64,000 nucleotides of DNA from a virus (IMGVR_UViG_3300030329_005959:40266-104265), one strand, 5' to 3'; counted from the first letter of the stretch, positions 56,633 to 63,301 are shown. The notes: generated from the letters alone by a model not told the origin. Numbers and translations are program-made.

Positions 56633-56955
56633 AAAAGACATTATTGTTTGTGTTGTTTTGTGGTAGCGTTGTTGGTGCTGCTGCTATTTTAAAGACAAAA
56701 AAGGAACCTGTGGTTAAAGAAATCACTGTCTCCTATGATAATAAAAAACAAAAAGAAATACCAGTTACGGTAACTTTGACGAAGTTTCAACTTGAAAAGA
56801 TGTTGGACATGGTGGATGATGAGTATGGATACGGTGGTCCCGCTTCCCCGCAAGACAGTCTCACCTTCACTTCAATAGCTAAAGCTAAGGCCCCTCCTCA
56901 TTCGCAGGAATACAGCATCTCCTCGACTCATTTAGCTAAAGAACCAATAAGATAA
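56629..56955 (+). CDS. Small secreted or anchored protein
   Basis: A 108-residue protein from ATG 56629 (ATGA overlap). The N-terminal LLFVLFCGSVVGAAAIL is a signal or anchor helix; the rest is polar with a KFQLEKMLDMVDDEYG helix. Probably works outside the cytoplasm beside 56324-56632. Confidence 0.55.
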   Translation: MKKTLLFVLFCGSVVGAAAILKTKKEPVVKEITVSYDNKKQKEIPVTVTLTKFQLEKMLDMVDDEYGYGGPASPQDSLTFTSIAKAKAPPHSQEYSISSTHLAKEPIR

Positions 56956-57278
56956 TGAATACCGCATTAATTAATGTAACTGATACGATGCTCAAGAAAA
57001 GCATCATCGACGCAAACAAAAGCGTTTGCGAATTCGCCAAAACCTTTTCCTTCGATTATAACGAAGCTGAGTGTGGCGACCGCAAGCCTTTCGAGGCATC
57101 CTACCCTGATGGCACTCCCGCAAAGGTGACCTTCTACCGTGCCAAGACCAGAGGGGACAAGCGCATCTCCATCACCAAGCTGAAGAAGTTTGCCGATGCT
57201 GGAGACAAAGTAACCCTCCTCAATACTGATGATGATGAGGTAATTAAAATTCTTATTAATGTCACGGTCGATGAGTAA
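56955..57278 (+). CDS. Hypothetical protein
   Basis: A 107-residue protein that shares its ATG A with the preceding TAA. It has an EFAKTFSFDYNEAECGDRKP segment and strand-rich tail (GDKRISITKLKKFADAGDKV). No recognised family. Confidence 0.55.
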   Translation: MNTALINVTDTMLKKSIIDANKSVCEFAKTFSFDYNEAECGDRKPFEASYPDGTPAKVTFYRAKTRGDKRISITKLKKFADAGDKVTLLNTDDDEVIKILINVTVDE

Positions 57279-57456
57279 GATATACAATTATATGTTTGAT
57301 GTGGCAGCATCACTCGAAACATCGAAAGCTTTTGATGATATTACTGTGCCAGAGTTTTGTGCTGTCATGCGGGACCGTCTCGATAGACTTGAGAACGATA
57401 ACGAGATCGAAGCGTTTGGTCTTTGTGATTCAGTTGTAGTTGAAGGAGATGAATAG
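57271..57456 (+). CDS. Small acidic hypothetical protein
   Basis: A 61-residue protein from ATG 57271 within the stop region of the previous gene (ATGAGTAA). Acidic and helical. An earlier in-frame start exists at 57259, without support. Overlaps the next gene by 8 bases. Confidence 0.5.
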   Translation: MSKIYNYMFDVAASLETSKAFDDITVPEFCAVMRDRLDRLENDNEIEAFGLCDSVVVEGDE

Positions 57457-57715
57457 AGAACTAGAAGCAAGATATTTGCACTTAGAAATTGGTGACGAAA
57501 TCGAGGTGCAGGTCAAGCTAGATGATGATGGAGTAGTGGTCGATGCCTTTAGGGGCGAGCCGATGGAGGGAATCCCTCACCATATCGGGTCCACTTGGAA
57601 AACCTATGCAGAGATGGGAGTGGAAGTAAATGAAATTAGGAAGGCAACCCCTGAAGCATTAACAGAATCTGTTTTAGAGGATATGAGCATCGAGTTTTTG
57701 GAGGATAGCGAATGA
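57449..57715 (+). CDS. Small acidic hypothetical protein
   Basis: An 88-residue protein from ATG 57449; AAGGAG lies directly before the ATG. Acidic, strand-helix type (LEIGDEIEVQVKLDDDGVVV). No family. ATGA overlap with the glycosylase gene. Confidence 0.5.
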   Translation: MNRELEARYLHLEIGDEIEVQVKLDDDGVVVDAFRGEPMEGIPHHIGSTWKTYAEMGVEVNEIRKATPEALTESVLEDMSIEFLEDSE

Positions 57716-58386
57716 AAAAATTTCTTAAATCAAGAAAGCAACTCACGGTTAATCCTACCGACATCACCGATTTTAATCGGGACACTAATCAACTGGAAGC
57801 TTTTTGGTTGTTCTGTATGTTTGTGGCGGGGAAGAACAGTGACTATGCCTCCCGTTGCCTGAGCAAATTAATTCATGCGGCAAAACTTGGTCAAGACATA
57901 GGAGAGGAGGGGGTTTTTAATTATTTTAAATCCATAGGTGAAGTAGGAGTCCACAATGCACTGGTCGCAAGCAAGGTCGGACAGTATGGTAGACTAACAA
58001 AAGGTATCATGCAGTCTCTTGATCTTGATTTGGAGGCTTGCACTCTGGATGATCTGCTTGCCATACATGGTGTGGGTAATAAAACTGCTAGATTCTTCTT
58101 GCTTCACACCAGACAGGGTTGTGACTACGCAGTCTTAGACACCCACATCCTCTCATGGATGAGGAGTCATGGAGTTCCCGATGCCCCCAAGAATACTCCG
58201 ACCAACAGTAAGAAATACAAAGACCTAGAGAAACAGTTTAGGTATTTGTCTCGACTCAAGTTTCCCTACCTGTCAGATGCACAAATTGATTTGTTGATTT
58301 GGTTAGACCAGAGCAACAGGATATCAAGAGACGAAGTATTTGATATGGAGTTTCCCTTTGAGTCTAGAGATGGTGTAGATGATTAG
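57712..58386 (+). CDS. HhH-GPD DNA glycosylase/lyase-like protein
   Basis: A 224-residue protein. LLAIHGVGNKTARFFLL holds the helix-hairpin-helix with the catalytic lysine K124, and VLDTHILSWM holds the aspartate D143, as in bifunctional endonuclease III/OGG glycosylases. There is no 4Fe-4S cysteine cluster. It should remove damaged bases or, perhaps, protect modified phage DNA (inference). Confidence 0.75.
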   Translation: MKKFLKSRKQLTVNPTDITDFNRDTNQLEAFWLFCMFVAGKNSDYASRCLSKLIHAAKLGQDIGEEGVFNYFKSIGEVGVHNALVASKVGQYGRLTKGIMQSLDLDLEACTLDDLLAIHGVGNKTARFFLLHTRQGCDYAVLDTHILSWMRSHGVPDAPKNTPTNSKKYKDLEKQFRYLSRLKFPYLSDAQIDLLIWLDQSNRISRDEVFDMEFPFESRDGVDD

Positions 58387-58387
58387 T

Positions 58388-58543
58388 ATGGACAAAAAAG
58401 AAGGTTTGTTTGCTGCTAGTTGCTTCTTGTTTTGCTTCGGGGGAGTAGTTCTTGCTACCACCAAATTAGAATGGTTGAGTTGGTGTATGATGGCAACGGC
58501 AGTAGGCTTTTGGTTTGCGGGTCTTTATAGAGGATTAAAATAA
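58388..58543 (+). CDS. Small double-TM membrane protein
   Basis: A 51-residue protein from ATG 58388, one base after the preceding stop. Two hydrophobic stretches (GLFAASCFLFCFGGVVLA and WCMMATAVGFWFAGLY) are separated by a short polar turn. Last gene before a long non-coding region. Function unknown. Confidence 0.55.
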   Translation: MDKKEGLFAASCFLFCFGGVVLATTKLEWLSWCMMATAVGFWFAGLYRGLK

Positions 58544-59178
58544 ATTCTTTTAAATTATATCAAACCCCGTTTGCAATTACTAAAACCCCCCTTCCCCCTT
58601 ACATTACCACACAATAACAACACTCATCCTACATACAATACATAGGATAGACAATAGACTAGAAATAAAGAGGTGAACAGATTCTGTCCAGTTAGATGGG
58701 AAAGTGGATACAACCTACCCTTTTTAATTATTTAAATACCATTTAAACACATTTTACTTAAAAAGTGGACGATTATAGCCCAGTTACACTACTTGTTTTG
58801 TTTTTTTCTTTACTTTTACTTAGCTTATGTAGCGGAGCAAAAACCTCACATAGAGACGAAGAGATAGACGATTACTGGTCGGACGGTTAGCCAGATCGTG
58901 CAGATCAACTGAAATAATCTAAATAAACAAAGGGCGCGGATCGACTGGATCGAACGAAATAACCTAAATAAACAAAAAGTTCCAGATCCCCAGATCTATC
59001 GCAAATAATTAAATAAGCGATTGGCCGCAGATCAAACGCACAATACTAAATAAGTGATTGGCCGCAGTCACCACCTGTCGAGCGGATCGACACGTTGCCA
59101 CGACCTGTCGAAATGGTGGCCGAAAATCGACACGTTTCTTTTGTTAGGTTGCGCCCGAATTTTTTCTCATTTAAATGC
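58544..59178. other. Non-coding region with AT tracts, repeats and inverted repeats (possible origin/control region)
   Basis: About 635 bases without a plausible gene. It contains C-rich tracts (58588-58602), AT-rich runs at 58720-58765, four copies of the dispersed GATCGA...AAATAA repeat (58901-59056), a doubled GATTGGCCGCAG (59019-59030, 59056-59067), and TGTCGA/TCGACA inverted pairs at 59076-59140. A replication origin or regulator-binding region is plausible but not proven. Confidence 0.5.
58901..59056 (+). repeat. Four GATC[GA]...CTAAATAA repeats (copies 5-8)
   Basis: Copies begin at 58901 (CAGATCAACTG), 58947 (GGATCGAACG), 58991 (CAGATCTATCG) and 59028 (CAGATCAAACG), each with a following TAAATAA about 10 bases later. 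The last two extend to TAAATAAG[CT]GATTGGCCGCAG. Spacing of starts is roughly 37-46 bases, iteron-like. Confidence 0.7.
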
Positions 59179-59207
59179 TTGACCCCCACCGTAGGTGGGG
59201 GTAGAGT
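59179..59207 (+). promoter_or_regulatory. Promoter with perfect palindrome in its spacer
   Basis: TTGACC (59179-59184), 17 bases, TAGAGT (59202-59207), six bases to ATG 59214. The spacer is filled by a perfect 9-bp inverted repeat, ACCCCCACC / GGTGGGGGT, around GTA (59182-59202). It is an ideal operator for a dimeric repressor. Confidence 0.6.
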
Positions 59208-59213
59208 GCAGCC

Positions 59214-59501
59214 ATGACTCAAACAGAAGAGTATCCACTACCGACAGTCCACCTTAACGGCACCTCGAAAGAGATGTTACTTGAGGGTAACGAGGGAATC
59301 ATCCGTGCAATACACAGGCTCAAAGAAGCAATTCAGAATTGTCAGTTCCACCCCAGAGACTACTATGTGCATCCCCTTGAGGACACCGTTATCGGAGGGG
59401 CCTATGGTCTAGCAGCAGATGAACGGCAGAAGCACCTCCAGGCATTGGCAGACTTCGAAGCATACATCCTCAAGCACTACGATCATATCAGCGGACAGTG
59501 A
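59214..59501 (+). CDS. Hypothetical protein
   Basis: A 95-residue protein. TEEYPLPTVHLNGTSKEMLL followed by the helical part GIIRAIHRLKEAIQNCQFHP, and an ALADFEAYILKHY helix. It resembles small phage proteins that share the 'P-x-V-H-L-N-G-T-s' opening. Own promoter and terminator. Function unknown. Confidence 0.65.
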   Translation: MTQTEEYPLPTVHLNGTSKEMLLEGNEGIIRAIHRLKEAIQNCQFHPRDYYVHPLEDTVIGGAYGLAADERQKHLQALADFEAYILKHYDHISGQ

Positions 59502-59554
59502 TCGAAATAATCATTCTGATTTGTTTGATTTTACTCGCCATCACTAGAAGCTAG
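59498..59554 (+). CDS. Possible 18-residue membrane micropeptide
   Basis: GTG 59498 overlaps the TGA of the preceding gene and opens a frame of one hydrophobic stretch (IEIIILICLILLAI) ending at TAG 59552-59554. Coupled translation is plausible. It may equally be chance, because the region is short and AT-rich. Confidence 0.3.
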   Translation: MIEIIILICLILLAITRS

Positions 59555-59581
59555 GATCAAACGAAACAAACTAAATAAGTG
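59554..59581 (+). repeat. GATCGA...AAATAAG repeat, copy 9
   Basis: GGATCAAACG...CTAAATAAGTG lies directly before the following terminator stem. It is the last copy in the window. Confidence 0.6.
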
Positions 59582-59611
59582 GGTCGCGGAAACGCGGCCT
59601 TTCTTTTTTTT
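59582..59611 (+). terminator. Rho-independent terminator
   Basis: GGTCGCG / CGCGGCC (59582-59599) with GAAA loop, followed by TTTCTTTTTTTT. Ends the 59214 unit. Confidence 0.85.
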
Positions 59612-59629
59612 GGTATGCGAATCTTGCGT

Positions 59630-59709
59630 CATAAGTCGTTGATACTTAGGGAGTTACGGCGAGCGGCGGGGCGCGTCCTCGTAACTCGTTGACGCTTAGT
59701 GACTTATGA
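59630..59709. repeat. Double-hairpin GC-core element, copy A
   Basis: Starts CATAAGTCGTTGA, has a GC-rich core (GAGCGGCGGGGCGCG), then GTAACTCGTTGACGC and ends TGACTTATG; the two ends are also inverted repeats of each other. It overlaps the stop codon of the - strand gene at 59704. Confidence 0.8.
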
Positions 59710-59901
59710 CTTCTTTCTCCTCCTAAAACTCTCGTTCTTTTTGCTGCGCCAGTCTTGGGGACCAACCCCACGCTTACGCAACCACTCATCACAGGCTTTG
59801 CCTACTGTAGTAGATAGCCCACGCATGTAATTCATTTGTTTCTCCTCTGGAGCTACTTCCTTTTTTGGTCTGCCTCGACCTCTGTTATTCGTCGTGTTCA
59901 T
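59704..59901 (-). CDS. AT-hook-like small protein
   Basis: A 65-residue basic protein with N-R-G-R-G-R-P-K-K near the start (AT-hook) and a basic end (KKNESFRRRKKS). Last gene of the - strand run 60744-59704. Its stop lies inside repeat A. Probably binds DNA. Confidence 0.62.
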   Translation of the reverse strand: MNTTNNRGRGRPKKEVAPEEKQMNYMRGLSTTVGKACDEWLRKRGVGPQDWRSKKNESFRRRKKS

Positions 59902-60220
59902 AAAAGGGATGATTGTATTCTTCTGGTTCCTTCCACTGATGGCATTCCTCGGGCCTATGATTCATAGAAGCGCAAACTAGAGCCTGTCTGCTCATCTGTA
60001 TCTTTTGCCACACACTCTTTTTCCACGTTTGCCAGTCTGGGCTATATGCTTTTTGCCACAACCCATCTACTAAAAAGTAGGTAGTCGCATGAATTATTTC
60101 ACACGTTATGGGATCGTAGTAAGTCCGCAACAAGGCTTGCGTGTTCTCGCATGGGAGAATGTGATCTGCGATGAACTTGCTCTGCCCGTTGCCAAGGGCT
60201 ATATGCTCGTTGTCGTTCAT
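59885..60220 (-). CDS. Hypothetical protein
   Basis: A 111-residue protein with many tryptophans and histidines (VDGLWQKAYSPDWQTWKK, MNHRPEECHQWKEPEE). The C-H pattern could bind a metal, but spacing does not match a known finger. It overlaps the AT-hook gene by 17 bases. Confidence 0.55.
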   Translation of the reverse strand: MNDNEHIALGNGQSKFIADHILPCENTQALLRTYYDPITCEIIHATTYFLVDGLWQKAYSPDWQTWKKSVWQKIQMSRQALVCASMNHRPEECHQWKEPEEYNHPFYEHDE

Positions 60221-60221
60221 G

Positions 60222-60398
60222 TTAAAATTCTTCTACTCTATGCCCGTCCTCGCAAGTCTCTTCGTATCTAGTGCCGTTACCGTATTGACCTTCACCATCC
60301 AATACTTTCTGGATAGCATCGGCTCGGCTCACGGCATCCACGACAGCTTCCTGCCAGTGGATCTCTCTAAGGTATACTTTGTAGGGTCGTTCTTCCAT
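60222..60398 (-). CDS. Small acidic hypothetical protein
   Basis: A 58-residue protein from ATG 60398, one base after the upstream stop; a longer reading to 60527 lies inside that gene and is unlikely. EERPYKVYLREIHWQEAVV then VSRADAIQKVLDGEG: a small strand-helix module with the 'v-v-d-A-x-s-r-x-d-A-i-q' pattern common in phage. Confidence 0.58.
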   Translation of the reverse strand: MEERPYKVYLREIHWQEAVVDAVSRADAIQKVLDGEGQYGNGTRYEETCEDGHRVEEF

Positions 60399-60399
60399 C

Positions 60400-60744
60400 T
60401 TACCACCACGAATCGTATGCAACTTCGTATCCCTTGGCAAGATATTCTCTCGCCACCCTGATAAACTCCAACGTCTGAGCTTGGTAATGCTCACAGAAAC
60501 GAGAGTCACCACCGAAAAACAAACCACCTGTCTCGGGCAACATCTTATTGGTTACAACCAACTCCAGCATCTCAAGGTCTGCCTCGACCAACTCCAGAGG
60601 AACACAATTAAACTGTTTGGTCCCACCCTTCTTGCGATAGAGTTTCTCCATCCAACCGTGCAAGGCATTGTGCTTGCGCCAATAGGCGATTTCTTTTACT
60701 TCGCCCTCTGGACTCCTAACTTTCCCGTATGCGTCTAATCCCAT
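60400..60744 (-). CDS. Phage-conserved protein of the MGLDxY family
   Basis: A 114-residue protein. It opens GLDAYGKVRSPEGEVKEIAY then WRKHNALHGWMEKLYRKKGG, and ends with LPETGGLFFGG and a REYLAKGYEVAYDSWW helix. The same 'MGLDxY... WRKH-x-L-x-x-W' pattern occurs widely in phages of many hosts, function unknown. It opens a - strand operon with a leaderless promoter. Confidence 0.7.
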   Translation of the reverse strand: MGLDAYGKVRSPEGEVKEIAYWRKHNALHGWMEKLYRKKGGTKQFNCVPLELVEADLEMLELVVTNKMLPETGGLFFGGDSRFCEHYQAQTLEFIRVAREYLAKGYEVAYDSWW

Positions 60745-60753
60745 AACGCGGCT

Positions 60754-60781
60754 ATTATATCAGGGTATCGGGTCTGTGCAA
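60754..60781 (-). promoter_or_regulatory. Sigma70-like promoter, near-leaderless, after repeat B
   Basis: On the - strand TTGCAC (60781-60776), 16 bases, TATAAT (60759-60754), nine bases to ATG 60744. Repeat B ends ~30 bases upstream. Confidence 0.65.
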
Positions 60782-60810
60782 GCCCTTTTTTATTCTTTTT
60801 TATCCTTTAT

Positions 60811-60887
60811 AACTCGTTGAAACTCAACGAGTTACGGGCGCGGGGCGGGGCCGCAGCCGTAAGTCCTTGAGGGTGAGTGAGTTGTGG
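60811..60887. repeat. Double-hairpin GC-core element, copy B
   Basis: AACTCGTTGAAACTCAACGAGTT is a 10-bp hairpin, followed by the GC core (GCGCGGGGCGGGGCCGC) and a second, weaker AAGTCCTTGA...TGAGTTG pair. Its end touches the CCA of the tRNA-Asp gene. Confidence 0.85.
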
Positions 60888-60961
60888 CGGGAGCAACGGG
60901 ACTTGAACCCGTGACCTCTAGCGTGACAGGCTAGCGCTCTAACCTACTGAGCTACGCCCCC
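60885..60961 (-). tRNA. tRNA-Asp (anticodon GUC), CCA encoded
   Basis: On the - strand: acceptor GGGGGCG / TGCTCCC, anticodon stem with loop CTGTCAC (anticodon GTC), T arm ACGGG / CCCGT, discriminator G73 (an Asp identity element), encoded CCA. All arms pair well. Confidence 0.93.
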
Positions 60962-60987
60962 TAACCAAGAAGCATTGTGAGGATGAG

Positions 60988-61185
60988 TCAACCAAAGATT
61001 AAAAGTCCTTCTTGTGAGCCATAGACTTCCCTCTCGCCACAGCATTCACATTCATATTTGGTAGCATCAGGCTCAACCCCCGCTTGCACTTCACCGCAAG
61101 ACATACATAACCCTTCGTTGCTGTCTGCCATTGCTAGATCAAGCAACAGTTCTATTTTGTCGTGGCTAGTCATTGGATGGGTCAT
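60988..61185 (-). CDS. Small zinc-ribbon protein
   Basis: A 65-residue protein. LCMSCGEVQAGVEPDATKY followed by ECECCGERE gives two C-x-x-C pairs of a zinc ribbon. May regulate transcription or bind a partner. Overlaps 61182-61388 by 4 bases. Confidence 0.65.
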   Translation of the reverse strand: MTHPMTSHDKIELLLDLAMADSNEGLCMSCGEVQAGVEPDATKYECECCGEREVYGSQEGLLIFG

Positions 61186-61388
61186 ACTGGTGGGTGTAGC
61201 TCTTGTGCCATATCGTATAGATTTTTTTCTGCTTCGTCAAGCAACTTTCCAATCGCTATGATCTGATTTCGGACCTCCCTTGCGTTGCCCTTGCTTTCTT
61301 CATCTCTCGTAATTGCGAGAGACTTCATAGACATCTCGTAGTAGTTAAGAAGTTTTTCTGTGTGTTCTTCCCAGTTTGGAGTTTTCAT
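61182..61388 (-). CDS. Small helical hypothetical protein
   Basis: A 68-residue helical protein (NWEEHTEKLLNYYEMSMKSL, then AIGKLLDEAEKNLYDMAQEL) with coiled-coil character. Co-transcribed with the zinc-ribbon gene from the promoter at 61607-61634 through a ~210-base leader. Confidence 0.58.
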   Translation of the reverse strand: MKTPNWEEHTEKLLNYYEMSMKSLAITRDEESKGNAREVRNQIIAIGKLLDEAEKNLYDMAQELHPPV

Positions 61389-61390
61389 TT

Positions 61391-61447
61391 TTAAAAGAGA
61401 TGAGAGGAAGGATTTATATTATTACCTTCAACTTTCAGCTTACACAT
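61391..61447 (-). CDS. Possible 18-residue leader peptide
   Basis: On the - strand ATG 61447 begins M-C-K-L-K-V-E-G-N-N-I and ends TAA two bases before ATG 61388. It sits at the end of the long leader and could couple or attenuate translation. Weak evidence. Confidence 0.28.
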   Translation of the reverse strand: MCKLKVEGNNINPSSHLF

Positions 61448-61606
61448 GTTTCAGTTTAGCCTACTCGCACTCCACACATAAAAACTCAGTCGGTTGACCC
61501 CTGTCTAAATGCACAGATACCTTATCGCTGTGTTGGACGATTATTCAGTCACTCTCGATTGGGGAGCTACCCCAAAGTAGAAATTGTTATCGTTGAAGCT
61601 GCGAGT
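61448..61606 (-). other. Structured 5' leader of the 61388 operon
   Basis: Region between the promoter start (~61600) and the small leader peptide. It contains a hairpin TTGGGG / CCCCAA (about 61559-61575) and no longer gene. The other promoters here give leaderless transcripts, so a 200-base leader is exceptional and may be regulatory or a small RNA. Confidence 0.4.
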
Positions 61607-61634
61607 ATTATAGCAGGTTTCGGGGTGGGGTCAA
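61607..61634 (-). promoter_or_regulatory. Sigma70-like promoter after repeat C
   Basis: On the - strand TTGACC (61634-61629), 16 bases, TATAAT (61612-61607). Repeat C ends ~37 bases upstream. The spacer (CCACCCCGAAACCTGC) is C-rich like those of the promoters near repeats B and D. Confidence 0.7.
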
Positions 61635-61670
61635 GCACTTTCGGCTATTTATTTTCTTTTTTTTTCATTT

Positions 61671-61748
61671 ATAACTCGTTGATCCTCAACGAGTTACGGG
61701 GATCGGCCCCGCCCCCCGCCGTAACTCACTGATACTCAGTCAGTTACG
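61671..61748. repeat. Double-hairpin GC-core element, copy C
   Basis: AACTCGTTGATCCTCAACGAGTT (10-bp hairpin), GC core (GGGATCGGCCCCGCCCCCC), then GTAACTCACTGATACTCAGTCAGTTAC (second hairpin). The stop of the 61736 gene lies inside the second hairpin. Confidence 0.88.
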
Positions 61749-61870
61749 TCCAACTTGGCGAAGTTTTCTACTACGATATCGCAAAGATGCCCGATGATTC
61801 CATCGTCCATTCCATCAAGGAAGGTTATGATGTCTTGCTGGATCTGTTCCCTGCACTCTTCTTTGTTCAT
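61736..61870 (-). CDS. Small acidic protein ending in repeat C
   Basis: A 44-residue protein from ATG 61870, overlapping the next upstream gene by 4 bases (ATGT...). NKEECREQIQQDIITFLDGM is helical, then DDGIIGHLCDIVVENFAKLD. Its last codons and TGA are made by the second hairpin of repeat C. Confidence 0.6.
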   Translation of the reverse strand: MNKEECREQIQQDIITFLDGMDDGIIGHLCDIVVENFAKLDVTD

Positions 61871-62076
61871 CTTATGTTAGCTACATCTTTTTTGATCTGC
61901 GCTATGCGCTTTGCGAGTAGACTGCCCTTGTCGTTGGGTTCATCGGTGTGACCCTCTAACAAGTCATCTAGTTGGTCATAAACAAGCTGGTAACTACATG
62001 CCCGTCTCATCTGCGGCAACCACCTAGCCACATTGATTAAACCTTTCGTTTTGCGTGGTCGTCCTCCCTTGTTCAT
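61867..62076 (-). CDS. AT-hook-like small protein
   Basis: A 69-residue protein starting NKGGRPRKTKGL, an AT-hook core (G-R-P), followed by a helical body (LPQMRRACSYQLVYDQLDDL). Third AT-hook protein in the right arm. Overlaps both neighbours by 4 bases. Confidence 0.62.
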   Translation of the reverse strand: MNKGGRPRKTKGLINVARWLPQMRRACSYQLVYDQLDDLLEGHTDEPNDKGSLLAKRIAQIKKDVANIR

Positions 62077-62279
62077 ATAGACTCTAGCAATTCTTTTGTT
62101 TTTTCGCGGTCAGCAATCAGCTTGTCAATGAGACCGCCCATCTTGACAAACTCTTTCTTAGCCCAAAGGACATCTTCACTGTCCTCGCTCCGATCAATGA
62201 TGAGGAGCAACGCTTGAGCGGTGCCTCTCCAAGTCGGGGAAACCCGAATGGTTTTTTTGATTTTTTCTACTTCGGTCAT
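62073..62279 (-). CDS. Small helical hypothetical protein
   Basis: A 68-residue protein (EVEKIKKTIRVSPTWRGTAQ, then ALLLIIDRSEDSEDVLWAKK). Overlaps its neighbours by 4 bases each. No motif. Confidence 0.55.
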   Translation of the reverse strand: MTEVEKIKKTIRVSPTWRGTAQALLLIIDRSEDSEDVLWAKKEFVKMGGLIDKLIADREKTKELLESI

Positions 62280-62344
62280 CTATTTCGATATGTGCATATT
62301 ACTAAGAGCAGACTGGTTACGATTACGAAGGTGATGTCTAGCAT
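62276..62344 (-). CDS. Possible 22-residue membrane micropeptide
   Basis: ATG 62344 lies in the last codons of the upstream gene and TGA (62278-62276) overlaps the next ATG (ATGA). The product is one hydrophobic stretch (LDITFVIVTSLLLVICTY). Coupling at both ends makes translation plausible. Chance cannot be excluded. Confidence 0.38.
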   Translation of the reverse strand: MLDITFVIVTSLLLVICTYRNR

Positions 62345-63030
62345 GGCTCCACAACAAACCCCGTTTCGTCCTTCTTTGCAAGTCCTTTTTCAAGCAACCC
62401 GACAATCACACCCCGTGGATCTTGAAAGCGCAAGTCACTATCATCACCATCAACAACCTTTATACCTTGCCAATGGCTTGGTAGGTGGTCACGAAAGACT
62501 ATCGCCACGTTGCCTCGGATTCCTGGCCTTTTGCATATCTCATGGATGAGTTCATCAGGTGTCTCTTCACTCCGTGAGTATGTCAGGTGGTAATTGTTCG
62601 GGAGCTTACCGTCTAAGAACCTAAAGAATCTTTTCAAGTGTTTGGTGTAGTCGTAGAATTGAATCGTAGGAAAGTATTTAACAACCAGATTTTCCCACGG
62701 TAAGTCACTTGTGAGATTCAAACGGAAGCAACTCTTTAATTCCTTTCGCGATGCGCTTTTAACCGAGCTTTGGATTTCTTTGTATAGCTGCGATAGGAAT
62801 CCATCCCTATCCTCGAAAAACCTTCGTGTCTTTTTAATTCGGGCATCTTGAACGGTATGCATGATGCCACGACCTGCCGTATTGAGACAAGCAGCAGAAC
62901 AACCAGCAGTAGCAGAAGAACAAACATTTTTTCCTGATAGGTTATATGGTGCAAGGTGCAAGCCGTAGGTTTTCCAACCATACTTCTCACCCTTGATTGT
63001 TTTATGGTTTCCTGCGTTAAGCAATTTCAT
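62338..63030 (-). CDS. Gp88-like phage protein with cysteine cluster
   Basis: A 230-residue protein. KLLNAGNHKTIKGEKYGW and LHLAPYNLSGKNVCSSATAG, then CSAACLNTAGRG, match the conserved start of the mycobacteriophage gene-88 family ('K-L-l-s-G-N-x-K... C-x6-C-x3-C-L-x-t-a-G-r-G'). Later FYDYTKHLKRF and YHLTYSRSEE also match. The cysteines may bind a metal or iron-sulfur cluster. The function of the family is unknown. Confidence 0.72.
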   Translation of the reverse strand: MKLLNAGNHKTIKGEKYGWKTYGLHLAPYNLSGKNVCSSATAGCSAACLNTAGRGIMHTVQDARIKKTRRFFEDRDGFLSQLYKEIQSSVKSASRKELKSCFRLNLTSDLPWENLVVKYFPTIQFYDYTKHLKRFFRFLDGKLPNNYHLTYSRSEETPDELIHEICKRPGIRGNVAIVFRDHLPSHWQGIKVVDGDDSDLRFQDPRGVIVGLLEKGLAKKDETGFVVEPC

Positions 63031-63301
63031 TTGTGGTAGGTGTCTTGTGGTTTGCTGTGTTGTCGAAGCCGCTAATTTTTCTTTGCTTCGGTCCTTCTTC
63101 TTCCTCCTCTATGATATTGATATCCCAAAGCACAAGTCCATCATATTCTGGCTTGCAGTCAATAGCAGATTGCACACTGTCCTTTACTTTCCCCGTGTTA
63201 TTAAAGAAAGCGGTGTTTGATATAACTTCCCCTGTGTTGCCGTCATAATAGCAAATGGAAAACGATTTGGTAGTGAGTCTCGGTGGTGTAATTCCTGACA
63301 T
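63017..63301 (-). CDS. Hypothetical protein
   Basis: A 94-residue protein from ATG 63301, set by the promoter; a longer reading up to 63337 would start inside the -35. It shows strands FSICYYDGNTGEVISNTAFF and the acidic NIIEEEEEGPKQRK. Overlaps the Gp88-like gene by 14 bases. Confidence 0.6.
   Translation of the reverse strand: MSGITPPRLTTKSFSICYYDGNTGEVISNTAFFNNTGKVKDSVQSAIDCKPEYDGLVLWDINIIEEEEEGPKQRKISGFDNTANHKTPTTNEIA

Noticed and set aside
60089-60738. Several + strand frames
   Set aside because: They are shadows of the conserved - strand genes 59885-60744 and have no recognisable products.
62214-62549. + strand frame of 111 residues
   Set aside because: Antisense to the Gp88-like and helical genes, with a low-complexity histidine and serine-rich product.
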